Assembly (NCBI GenBank): GCA_902797585.1
Contig: CADBTK010000008.1
Span: 1 to 6,288, forward strand
Direction of reading: 5' to 3'
DNA length: 6,288 nt
Source of the DNA: Erysipelothrix rhusiopathiae
GTDB lineage: Bacteria > Bacillota_I > Bacilli_A > Erysipelotrichales > Erysipelotrichaceae
Made by a program: the position numbers and the translations under genes. Shown here piece after piece: positions 1 through 5,394 of the stretch. Each line of letters opens with the position of its first letter. The stretch's first letter is position 1. A model generated the notes under the pieces. That model was not told where the DNA came from, ran no database searches, and was given only the letters and a program-made list of their open reading frames with translations.

Positions 1-411
1 CCATGTGTTCTATTTCAATTGGCAGGGAATACAAATACAGATTTAATTAGACAATATATATTGGAAGAAGATCATTCTTTAATTTGTTCTCATGCTCTTG
101 GCGGGAATATTCGTTGTTTATTAAAACTAGCCGGAACAAAGTATTGGCCACAATTGGATGGGCAAGTATTATTGTTGGAAAGCTATTCGGGTTCGATGGA
201 AAAAATCCGTGCGTATTTCGCTCAATTAGATCAACTACAAGTCTTTGAAAAAGTACAAACTTTAATCTTGGCTCAATTTACAGAATTGGATCAAAATGAG
301 AGACGAATGGAACTTTTGGAATTGGCGCAATCCTATGGTCTACTAATAGACCAGTTGCCACAAGTTGGTCATAGTTCAAATGCATTGGCTGTAAAAATAT
401 GTAGGAAATAA
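1..411 (+). CDS. LD-carboxypeptidase / MccF-like S66 peptidase, C-terminal part (5' truncated)
   Basis: The frame is open from the first base, so this is the last 136 residues of a protein whose family is usually about 300-340 residues; the TTG at position 19 is internal, not a start. Seen: a GGNIRCLLKLAGTKYWP segment (the family pattern is GGNLxxLxxLxGTxYxP), then a LLLE segment whose Glu (codon 178-180) is the likely catalytic acid. Near the C-terminus the VGHSSNALAVKI segment carries the likely catalytic His (codon 370-372) in the expected G-H-x-x-x-x context. The nucleophilic Ser lies upstream of the window. S66 enzymes are cytoplasmic serine peptidases that remove the terminal D-residue from murein tetrapeptides during recycling (LdcA), or hydrolyse microcin C-type peptide nucleotides (MccF); the fragment cannot tell these apart. 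The stop is one base before recG, so the two are probably cotranscribed. The family call is fairly secure; the substrate is inference. Confidence 0.82.
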   Translation, partial: PCVLFQLAGNTNTDLIRQYILEEDHSLICSHALGGNIRCLLKLAGTKYWPQLDGQVLLLESYSGSMEKIRAYFAQLDQLQVFEKVQTLILAQFTELDQNERRMELLELAQSYGLLIDQLPQVGHSSNALAVKICRK

Positions 412-412
412 T

Positions 413-2389
413 ATGGAATTAAAAGAAATTAAATTAACACCACGACGTATTGAATTATTAGAAAAGATGGGCATTACCAGTGTTGAGCAATTGGTACATA
501 CCTATCCTTTTCGTTATGAAACTATTGCGGCAACTCCTTTTGATCAGTGGCAAGTGGGAAACAATGTAGCATTTGAAGGAGTGATATCTTCTGGTGCTTA
601 TGTGGTTCGTCTTGGTCGTAAACGTTCCATGACACGATTTAAAGTCATCTTTGACGAAGAAGAAATTGAGATTACACTTTTTAATCGTCCATGGACGCAA
701 CAATTTGTAGCAGGAAAAACAATTACTGTCTTTGGACAAGTACAAGGGCGAAATAAAGTGACTGCTTCAAATTATAATTTCAATCCATTATCGTCTCAAG
801 AAGGAATGAAACCAATCTATTCGTTAACGCAAGGTTTAAAACAAAATGAGATGATTCAGATGGTTCAAAAAGGATTGGATGCGATTAAAGAAGTTCAATC
901 TGTTGTGCCAGAAAGATACAAAGAAAAATATCGATTGTTGGATAGTTATCAAGCATTGCGCATGATTCATAAACCAATGGATCCAAATGAGTTGACTTCA
1001 GCGATTCGTACCTTGAAATATGAAGAGTTTTTACAATTTCAATGCGTTATGCAAGCAAGTCAAAAAACGGAAGAATATAAAGATGCTAAAGAATTTAGTG
1101 ACCAACAAATCCAAGATTTTATTCATCAATTTGAATATGAATTAACACCCGATCAATTAACAAGCATTCAGGCAGTATGTGATGACATGCGATCAAGTAA
1201 AATCATGTTTCGTTTGGTACAAGGAGATGTGGGATGTGGAAAAACGATTGTAGCAATGACTGCTTTATATGCATGTCATTGTGCTGGGTATCAATCCGCT
1301 TTACTAGCTCCAACAGAAATTTTAGCTAGACAACATTATGAGAATATGAAAGCCATGGGATTGGATGCTCGTTTATATGTTTCTGCCATTAGTGCTAAAG
1401 AAAAAAGAGAAATCTTAGAAGGTTTACAAGATGGGAGTATTCAAATGGTTGTGGGGACACATGCATTGTTCCAAGAAGCAGTGACATTTTCAAATTTAGG
1501 ATTGGTTATTGCGGATGAACAACAACGTTTTGGAGTACGCCAACGAAGATCTCTATTAGAAAAAGGGAAAAATGTTGATTTCTTGATGATGTCAGCAACC
1601 CCTATTCCTAGAACGTATGCTCACTTTATATATGGAAACATGGAAATTAGTAATATTCATACACTTCCTAAAGGAAGAAAGCCAGTAATCACAAAGTTTG
1701 TAGAATCCAATAGTATGAAACCTATTTTAAAAGATGTGTTGGATGGTATTGAACAAGGTAGACAATGTTATGTAGTAACACCGGCTATTGAGGATAATGA
1801 AGATACAACGTTGCGAAGCGCACAATCTATTTATGAAGGAATGAAGCAAACATTTAAGAATAAATTGCGGTTAGGAATTCTACATGGAAAGATGAACAGT
1901 GATGAAAAAGAAGAAGTGATGAACCATTTTGCCGCAGGTGAAATTGATATATTGGTCTCAACAACTGTCATTGAAGTAGGGATTGATGTAAAAAATGCAA
2001 CCTTGATGGTGATCTATGATGCCCATCGTTTTGGACTTAGTACATTACACCAACTTCGTGGTCGCGTAGCGCGTGGCCAAGATCAAGGGTATTGTTACTT
2101 GATGAGCTCTACCCAAGATTCACAAGCCAAACAACGTTTGAAAAAGTTAGAAACAGTAACGGATGGTTTTGCGATTACGGAACTTGATTTACAAACGCGA
2201 GGACCAGGGGATATTTTGGGAGTTCGACAAAGTGGGTTACCAAATTTTGTTCTAGGTGATTTAAATAAAGACAAAGCTATGATGGAAGCCTGCATAGAAG
2301 ATGCGAAAGAAATCTTAGAAAGAAATGAAGATGCAAAGATTTTAGCAGTTGTGAAAGAAGCCATAGAAAAAGCTGAGTATTTTGATTAG
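413..2389 (+). CDS. recG: ATP-dependent DNA helicase RecG
   Basis: RecG is a cytoplasmic superfamily 2 translocase that remodels stalled forks and branch-migrates Holliday junctions. At 658 residues it is near the usual 670-700. An N-terminal LEKMGITSVEQL...YPFRYE segment is typical of the family and precedes the OB-fold wedge domain (roughly residues 55-125). Motor motifs follow in order: Walker A GDVGCGKT (271-278), motif II DEQQRFGV (from 368), SATPIPRT (from 394), TTVIEVGID (517-525), HQLRGRVARG (546-555). The C-terminal TRG-type segment TRGPGDILGVRQSGLP (from 595) is diagnostic and separates RecG from Mfd and PriA. Two positions depart from the usual consensus: DEQQ where DEQH is common, and GRVAR where GRVGR is common. 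The ATG at 413 is supported by an AGGAAA just upstream, inside the end of the preceding gene, and by the conserved N-terminus. Regulation is presumably through the shared operon; no promoter is visible inside the window. Confidence 0.97.
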   Translation: MELKEIKLTPRRIELLEKMGITSVEQLVHTYPFRYETIAATPFDQWQVGNNVAFEGVISSGAYVVRLGRKRSMTRFKVIFDEEEIEITLFNRPWTQQFVAGKTITVFGQVQGRNKVTASNYNFNPLSSQEGMKPIYSLTQGLKQNEMIQMVQKGLDAIKEVQSVVPERYKEKYRLLDSYQALRMIHKPMDPNELTSAIRTLKYEEFLQFQCVMQASQKTEEYKDAKEFSDQQIQDFIHQFEYELTPDQLTSIQAVCDDMRSSKIMFRLVQGDVGCGKTIVAMTALYACHCAGYQSALLAPTEILARQHYENMKAMGLDARLYVSAISAKEKREILEGLQDGSIQMVVGTHALFQEAVTFSNLGLVIADEQQRFGVRQRRSLLEKGKNVDFLMMSATPIPRTYAHFIYGNMEISNIHTLPKGRKPVITKFVESNSMKPILKDVLDGIEQGRQCYVVTPAIEDNEDTTLRSAQSIYEGMKQTFKNKLRLGILHGKMNSDEKEEVMNHFAAGEIDILVSTTVIEVGIDVKNATLMVIYDAHRFGLSTLHQLRGRVARGQDQGYCYLMSSTQDSQAKQRLKKLETVTDGFAITELDLQTRGPGDILGVRQSGLPNFVLGDLNKDKAMMEACIEDAKEILERNEDAKILAVVKEAIEKAEYFD

Positions 2390-2400
2390 AATAAAAAAGT

Positions 2401-2407
2401 GAGGAAA
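2401..2407 (+). promoter_or_regulatory. ribosome binding site of the membrane-anchored protein
   Basis: GAGGAAA, with GAGG at 2401-2404 and seven bases between it and the ATG at 2412. It lies in the 22-base gap after the recG stop and fixes the start of the downstream gene. Confidence 0.75.
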
Positions 2408-2411
2408 TTTT

Positions 2412-3230
2412 ATGAGTCAAGCACTACGGAATAAAATCATCTTCTTTCTATCATTTGGAGCTATGGTGGCTGTTTTATTTTCCATTGCCTATATGTCATT
2501 TTTAAGGAAGATAGAAGTTGATGTTATGGATGGAATGAAATTAGTCTATTCAGGAGAGAATGGAAGTGCCAGTGTAGAAGCTGATAAGTCCGGTAATAAT
2601 ATCAACCAACGGGAACAAGCTTTTTTAGATACTGTGGAATATCAAATTGAACCATCCTCAGGATTAAAAAATGGGGATATTATTCATGTCAAAGCAAGTT
2701 ATGATCATGAAATAGCGGATCAATATAACTTCGATCCTGTAAATACAGAAATGGAAGTTCGTGTAGAAGGTTTGGTAGATAAGTATAACCAATTAGCGGA
2801 TATCGATGAGAAGTATTTAGAAAATATATTGAAAGAAGCAGATCAATATGTTGATAACAGAGAAACAGACATCTTCCGAATTGAAGTAGAAGATAAAGCA
2901 AAAAACCCACGACTAGAAGATAATCAAACAGTTTATCAAGCTTTCTTAAAGGCAAAAGATGTGGGGACGGATGATCGAATATTAGAAATCAAACGATTGA
3001 TGTATAAATATAAAGAGAAAGATTATGTCTTGTACTTTTCGGTAGTTGTTCCACAAATTAATCAATCCAATGAAGTTATGGATCAAGACATTTATGGAGA
3101 AAAAGCGAATTTAACAAACGAAGAGTTAGAAGCACAAGACTATAATGGATATGTAACACGGATATATCAAAACCGATTTGATATACAACCGATGATTACT
3201 CAACAAGAAGAAACGGAGAACCTTGAATGA
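2412..3230 (+). CDS. unrecognised N-terminally membrane-anchored extracytoplasmic protein
   Basis: A 272-residue protein of unknown function. Seen: a short basic N-terminus (R6, K8), one hydrophobic segment at about residues 9-31, then R32-K33 and a long, hydrophilic, strongly acidic remainder. There is no cysteine anywhere, hence no lipobox and no disulfides. The topology is probably N-in with the rest outside the membrane. The first part after the membrane (residues 33-125) has spaced beta-type strands with SGENG (47-51), GLKNGD (84-89) and VEGL (118-121). This resembles the repeated sandwich-like domains seen in some Firmicutes membrane-anchored hypothetical proteins, but that resemblance is from memory and weak. 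The second part (130-272) is mixed and ends in a low-complexity Q/E tail. It follows recG after 22 bases with a good ribosome binding site and is the last gene of the operon; its final codons form half of the terminator stem. No enzymatic motif is visible. Confidence 0.85.
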   Translation: MSQALRNKIIFFLSFGAMVAVLFSIAYMSFLRKIEVDVMDGMKLVYSGENGSASVEADKSGNNINQREQAFLDTVEYQIEPSSGLKNGDIIHVKASYDHEIADQYNFDPVNTEMEVRVEGLVDKYNQLADIDEKYLENILKEADQYVDNRETDIFRIEVEDKAKNPRLEDNQTVYQAFLKAKDVGTDDRILEIKRLMYKYKEKDYVLYFSVVVPQINQSNEVMDQDIYGEKANLTNEELEAQDYNGYVTRIYQNRFDIQPMITQQEETENLE

Positions 3231-3245
3231 TTCTCCGTTTTTTTA
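3211..3245. terminator. Rho-independent terminator shared by convergent genes
   Basis: A perfect 10-bp inverted repeat, AAACGGAGAA (3211-3220) and TTCTCCGTTT (3231-3240), with a 10-base loop and seven consecutive T at 3238-3244. The left arm is coding sequence of the membrane-anchored protein, whose stop codon (3228-3230) sits in the loop. The T-run overlaps the stop codon of the HIT gene (3243-3245). Read on the - strand the same stem is followed by TTTCTTCTTG-like pyrimidine-rich sequence, so it may also stop HIT transcription, less efficiently. Confidence 0.88.
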
Positions 3246-3638
3246 TTCTGTAATTTGTTTACAGATAGATTCTAAGTCAACTTCACCAATAGAGTTGAAT
3301 TGAAGTGTTAAATGATCATCGTTTTCATAACGAGGGATAATATGTATATGAAAATGCATAACACTTTGTCCAGCTGCTTGGCCAATATTGGTTAAGATGT
3401 TGATTCCATCACAGTTCAATTTTTCTTTGATTTGGTTAGCTAATTGTTGGGCTACTTGCATACAGTGGTTTAAATCTTCCGTTTCACAATCTAAGAATGA
3501 AGAACAATGTGATTTAGGGACAACTAAGGTATGTCCCTTGCTGGTGGGATTGACATCTAGAAATGCCAACACCTTATCATCTTCGTAAATGGTGTAGTTT
3601 GGAATTTTCCCGCTGACAATATCGCAAAAGATACACAT
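3243..3638 (-). CDS. HIT-family (histidine triad) nucleotide hydrolase/transferase
   Basis: A 131-residue cytoplasmic protein of the Hint-like branch, full length for the family. The triad HFHIHIIPR has H95, H97 and H99, with H97 the expected nucleophile that forms a nucleotidyl intermediate. It is preceded by the family's G-Q-x-V-x-H context (GQSVMH). The N-terminus CIFCDIVSGKIP carries C2 and C5; with H44 in PKSH and H95 these are candidate ligands of the zinc site found in some bacterial HIT proteins. Known family reactions are hydrolysis of phosphoramidates or acyl-adenylates and of dinucleoside polyphosphates; the physiological substrate cannot be read from the sequence. The start is fixed by a strong AGGAGG seven bases upstream. 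It converges with the membrane-protein gene across a 12-base gap and diverges from murF. A predicted hairpin-terminated RNA lies directly upstream on the same strand. Confidence 0.94.
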   Translation of the reverse strand: MCIFCDIVSGKIPNYTIYEDDKVLAFLDVNPTSKGHTLVVPKSHCSSFLDCETEDLNHCMQVAQQLANQIKEKLNCDGINILTNIGQAAGQSVMHFHIHIIPRYENDDHLTLQFNSIGEVDLESICKQITE

Positions 3639-3645
3639 GATACTA

Positions 3646-3651
3646 CCTCCT
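3646..3651 (-). promoter_or_regulatory. strong ribosome binding site of the HIT gene
   Basis: AGGAGG on the - strand, seven bases before the ATG at 3638. It matches the anti-Shine-Dalgarno core exactly and decides the start codon. Confidence 0.88.
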
Positions 3652-3663
3652 ATATTTGATTCA

Positions 3664-3669
3664 ATTATA
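3664..3669 (-). promoter_or_regulatory. possible -10 element for the HIT gene
   Basis: A perfect TATAAT on the - strand, which would start transcription near 3657 and give a leader of about 20 bases. No good -35 is present at the right distance: that place is occupied by the terminator hairpin of the upstream RNA. The bases before it read ATG, so the TGn of an extended -10 is not in register. If it is not used, HIT would depend on readthrough from the promoter at 3800-3808. Confidence 0.4.
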
Positions 3670-3673
3670 CATT

Positions 3674-3716
3674 AAAACAAAGGAAAAGCCAGGCTAAGGG
3701 GGTGCCTGACTTTTCC
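3674..3716 (-). terminator. Rho-independent terminator upstream of the HIT gene
   Basis: Read on the - strand, arms at 3716-3704 and 3694-3682 pair at 12 of 13 positions (one C/A mismatch) around a 9-base loop, followed by TTTGTTTTA. The stem starts GGAAAAG and ends CTTTTCC. On the + strand no T-run follows, so the polarity is towards HIT. It ends a transcript coming from about 3793, or acts as an attenuator before HIT. Confidence 0.7.
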
Positions 3717-3793
3717 AAATTAAGGGGATAGAAAATTGTATGAATACCAATAAATAGTCATTCATACCAGCAAGGTCTTCTACTCCTTGCCTA
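3674..3793 (-). ncRNA. predicted small RNA or attenuating 5' leader, about 120 nt
   Basis: Not a class I recognise. The prediction rests on an ordered set of signals on the - strand. There is an extended -10 at 3808-3800 and a hairpin with 6-bp stem GCAAGG/CCTTGC (arms 3790-3785 and 3775-3770, 9-base loop). A second hairpin has 8-bp stem GTATGAAT/ATTCATAC (arms 3767-3760 and 3745-3738, 14-base loop), then comes an unpaired linker and the terminator at 3716-3674. The sequence CCCCTTA appears both in the linker (3727-3721) and in the terminator loop (within 3702-3695). C-rich unpaired motifs are how several Firmicutes sRNAs (RsaE/RoxS type) block ribosome binding sites, so an sRNA role is plausible. 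An attenuator for the HIT gene is the main alternative. Both ends are estimates. Confidence 0.5.
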
Positions 3794-3799
3794 GAATAG

Positions 3800-3808
3800 A
3801 GTATAGCA
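3800..3808 (-). promoter_or_regulatory. extended -10 promoter of the predicted RNA
   Basis: TGCTATACT on the - strand: TGn directly before TATACT, one mismatch from TATAAT. No convincing -35 is at 16-18 bases, as is common for extended -10 promoters. It shares the ten bases TTGTGCTATA with the murF promoter. Transcription would start near 3793. Confidence 0.5.
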
Positions 3809-3831
3809 CAACGACAATACTGAAATATGTG

Positions 3832-3939
3832 AAAAATATGGGAAAATGTGTGAAAAGGATAAAAACAGGCGGTTATTTGGGATAACGTAGTTCAAAAGGG
3901 GGTTTTTTAAACAAAAAATGATAAAAAATGATGAAAAAA
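3832..3939. repeat. two clusters of helically phased A/T-tracts (probable curved DNA)
   Basis: First cluster: runs of four or five A begin at 3832, 3843, 3853 and 3861, embedded in related units such as ATGTGAAAAA, ATGGGAAAA and TGTGTGAAAA. Second cluster: T6 at 3903-3908, then A6 at 3913, 3923 and 3934, the three A6 each followed by TG. Spacings of 10-11 bases match the helical repeat, the known condition for intrinsic bending. The cluster lies about 75-185 bases upstream of the murF transcription start. Confidence 0.6.
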
Positions 3940-3973
3940 TGGGTAAGAGGTGGAAGATTTGTGGTTGAAGCGG
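3940..3973 (+). promoter_or_regulatory. TGG triplets at 11-bp spacing, possible MraZ-like operator
   Basis: TGG begins at 3940, 3951 and 3962, exactly one 11-base step apart, with a further CGG at 3971. MraZ, the regulator of division and cell wall clusters, binds arrays of TGGGN-type direct repeats about one helical turn apart, and murF and ddl are often in such clusters. Here the repeats are degenerate beyond TGG and the step is 11 rather than 10, so the assignment is a hypothesis. Confidence 0.25.
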
Positions 3974-4000
3974 AAAAGGCCAATCACTAGGGTGAAATTG

Positions 4001-4009
4001 TGCTATAAT
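4001..4009 (+). promoter_or_regulatory. extended -10 promoter of murF-ddl
   Basis: TGCTATAAT is a perfect TGn-TATAAT, with no clear -35 at the right distance. Transcription should start near 4016, leaving a leader of only about 17 bases before the murF ATG, just enough for the ribosome binding site. Confidence 0.8.
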
Positions 4010-4018
4010 ATGCGCAAT

Positions 4019-4024
4019 GGAGGA
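4019..4024 (+). promoter_or_regulatory. ribosome binding site of murF
   Basis: GGAGGA with eight bases to the ATG at 4033. It is the only good site near and settles the start. Confidence 0.85.
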
Positions 4025-4032
4025 CTTGATTT

Positions 4033-5394
4033 ATGATCCGTATATCCATTGATACGATACAAAAATGGATTGATGCATCTATATATGGATGCGACAACCC
4101 TGAAATAAAGATTGACGGAGTGTCCATTGATTCACGCCAAGTTAAAATGGGAACCTTATATATTCCTATTCTAGGGGCTCGTGTAGATGGACATTCATTT
4201 ATTGAAGATGTAAAAAAACAAGGAGCATCGGCTTCATTTTGGCAAAAAGATCATCAACCTTATCCACAAGGAATCCCTTTAATTTTGGTGGATGATACCT
4301 TAGAAGCTATGCAAAAACTAGCCAAAGCGTATATTGACTCCGTAGATCCGATTGTGATTGGAATTACTGGGTCTAATGGGAAGACCAGCTGTAAAGATAT
4401 GATGCAAAGTGTATGCTCAATGAAATTTAAGAGCCAATGTACACAAGGAAATCGTAACAGCGAATATGGTTTACCATTGACTATTTTTGACTTGGAACCA
4501 GATACAGAAGTAGCAATCTTAGAAATGGGATTGGAACGCCCTGGTGACTTAGAACTTCTTTGTTCTATTGCGCAACCACATTATTCAGTGATTACCAGTA
4601 TTGGTTCTGCACATATGGAAGCTTTTGGAAATAAAGATGAAATTGCCAAAGGAAAATTGGAAATTTTAGCGAATACTCGTCCGGGTGGTTACTTCTACTA
4701 TCACAAAGATAGCGAATCGATTGAAAGAGTCATTGAAGAAATCGAACGAGAAAAAAATATAGAAATCTATAGTTTTGGAACACGTGCTGAAATTGAGATT
4801 GAGGGAGATATCTCTCATTATGAAGATGGAATTTCTTTTATTCCGAAAGGATGGGATAAAAAAGTATCGCTTCCTGTCTTAGGAGATTTCCAAGCGATGA
4901 ACTCTTTACCAGTGATTGCGATTGCCACTGAACTAGGATTAACACATGAACAGATTATTGAAGGTTTGGAAAAGATGAAGTTGACCAAGATGCGTTCTGT
5001 TCGTAAAGTTATTGGAAATGCATCCATTCTTGATGATACATATAAATCCAATCCAGAAAGTGCCAAAGCTGCTATTGATACATTGATGACAATGCCAGCG
5101 CAAAGACATATTGCGGTATTGGCCGATATGTTGGATTTGGGGCCAGAAGAAAATCAATTACATGCACAAGTTGGAAGTTATGCCAAACAAGTAGGTGTAG
5201 ATAAAGTATATTGTTTAGGAGAGTTATCAAAACATACAGCCCAAGCTTTTAATGGGCAATGGTTTGAAACAAAAGAAGAGCTCATCCAACAATTAAAAGA
5301 AGAGATACAAACGCCATGTGCTATTCTTGTCAAAGGAAGTCGAGCAATGCAGATGGATACTATTATTTCAGAGCTAGAGGGAGAAACGATATGA
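4033..5394 (+). CDS. murF: UDP-N-acetylmuramoyl-tripeptide--D-alanyl-D-alanine ligase MurF
   Basis: MurF is the last cytoplasmic Mur ligase: it uses ATP to join D-Ala-D-Ala to UDP-MurNAc-tripeptide, giving the pentapeptide precursor. At 453 residues it is full length. The N-terminal substrate domain has GVSIDSRQVKMGTLYIPILG, the MurE/MurF-type uridine-binding region, followed by GARVDGHSF. The central ATPase domain has the P-loop GITGSNGKTS (110-119, K117), then GNRNSEYGLPLT and LEMGLERPGDLELL, with EIAKGKLEIL after them. The C-terminal domain has LDDTYKSNPESAKAAID (DDTYKSNPES at 334-343; the family pattern is DDxYNANPxS), ADMLDLG, and VKGSRAMQM (from 433). The ADMLDLG and DDxYxxNP motifs together favour MurF over MurE or MurC. 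It has its own extended -10 promoter and strong ribosome binding site, and overlaps ddl, which makes its dipeptide substrate. N to K in the DDTYK motif and G to A in KGSRA look like tolerated variants. Confidence 0.96.
   Translation: MIRISIDTIQKWIDASIYGCDNPEIKIDGVSIDSRQVKMGTLYIPILGARVDGHSFIEDVKKQGASASFWQKDHQPYPQGIPLILVDDTLEAMQKLAKAYIDSVDPIVIGITGSNGKTSCKDMMQSVCSMKFKSQCTQGNRNSEYGLPLTIFDLEPDTEVAILEMGLERPGDLELLCSIAQPHYSVITSIGSAHMEAFGNKDEIAKGKLEILANTRPGGYFYYHKDSESIERVIEEIEREKNIEIYSFGTRAEIEIEGDISHYEDGISFIPKGWDKKVSLPVLGDFQAMNSLPVIAIATELGLTHEQIIEGLEKMKLTKMRSVRKVIGNASILDDTYKSNPESAKAAIDTLMTMPAQRHIAVLADMLDLGPEENQLHAQVGSYAKQVGVDKVYCLGELSKHTAQAFNGQWFETKEELIQQLKEEIQTPCAILVKGSRAMQMDTIISELEGETI
5377..5384 (+). 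promoter_or_regulatory. ribosome binding site of ddl inside the end of murF
   Basis: AGAGGGAG lies a few bases before the ATG at 5391 and within the last codons of murF. With the 4-base ATGA overlap it fits coupled translation of the two enzymes. Confidence 0.6.

Larger units (their letters stand above)
3639..4032. other. 394-bp divergent intergenic region
   Basis: Lies between the divergent HIT and murF genes. From left to right it holds the HIT ribosome binding site and possible -10, the predicted - strand RNA with its promoter (3674-3808), a first cluster of phased A-tracts (3832-3865), and a weak 5-bp GTTAT/ATAAC hairpin (3872-3886). A GGGGGTTTTTT junction (3898-3908), a second phased A/T-tract cluster (3903-3939), a TGG array (3940-3964) and the murF promoter follow. 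No open reading frame above 24 codons with a credible ribosome binding site is present. Confidence 0.8.

Noticed and set aside
19..21. TTG at 19 as start of a short gene
   Set aside because: The frame is open to the first base, and the S66 family is much longer, so this is an internal codon of a truncated gene.
458..745. Reverse-strand open frame opposite recG
   Set aside because: Shadow of the recG coding frame; no ribosome binding site and no recognisable protein. The same applies to the other reverse frames opposite recG, the membrane protein, murF and ddl, and to the forward frame inside HIT.
3674..3810. Known riboswitch or structured RNA (T-box, preQ1, ZTP, fluoride, guanidine, 6S, SRP)
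   Set aside because: None of their conserved core sequences is present; only generic hairpins and a terminator are seen.
3838..3885. 15-codon frame starting MGKCVK on the + strand
   Set aside because: No ribosome binding site and no promoter in front; expected by chance at this length.
3872..3908. + strand terminator: GTTAT/ATAAC hairpin and later T6
   Set aside because: The stem is only 5 bp and AT-rich, and the T-run is 16 bases away, so it does not form an intrinsic terminator.
3918..3968. 16-codon frame starting MIKNDEK in the phased A-tract region
   Set aside because: The AAGGGGG upstream is about 15 bases away, and the frame is made largely of the A-tract repeat.
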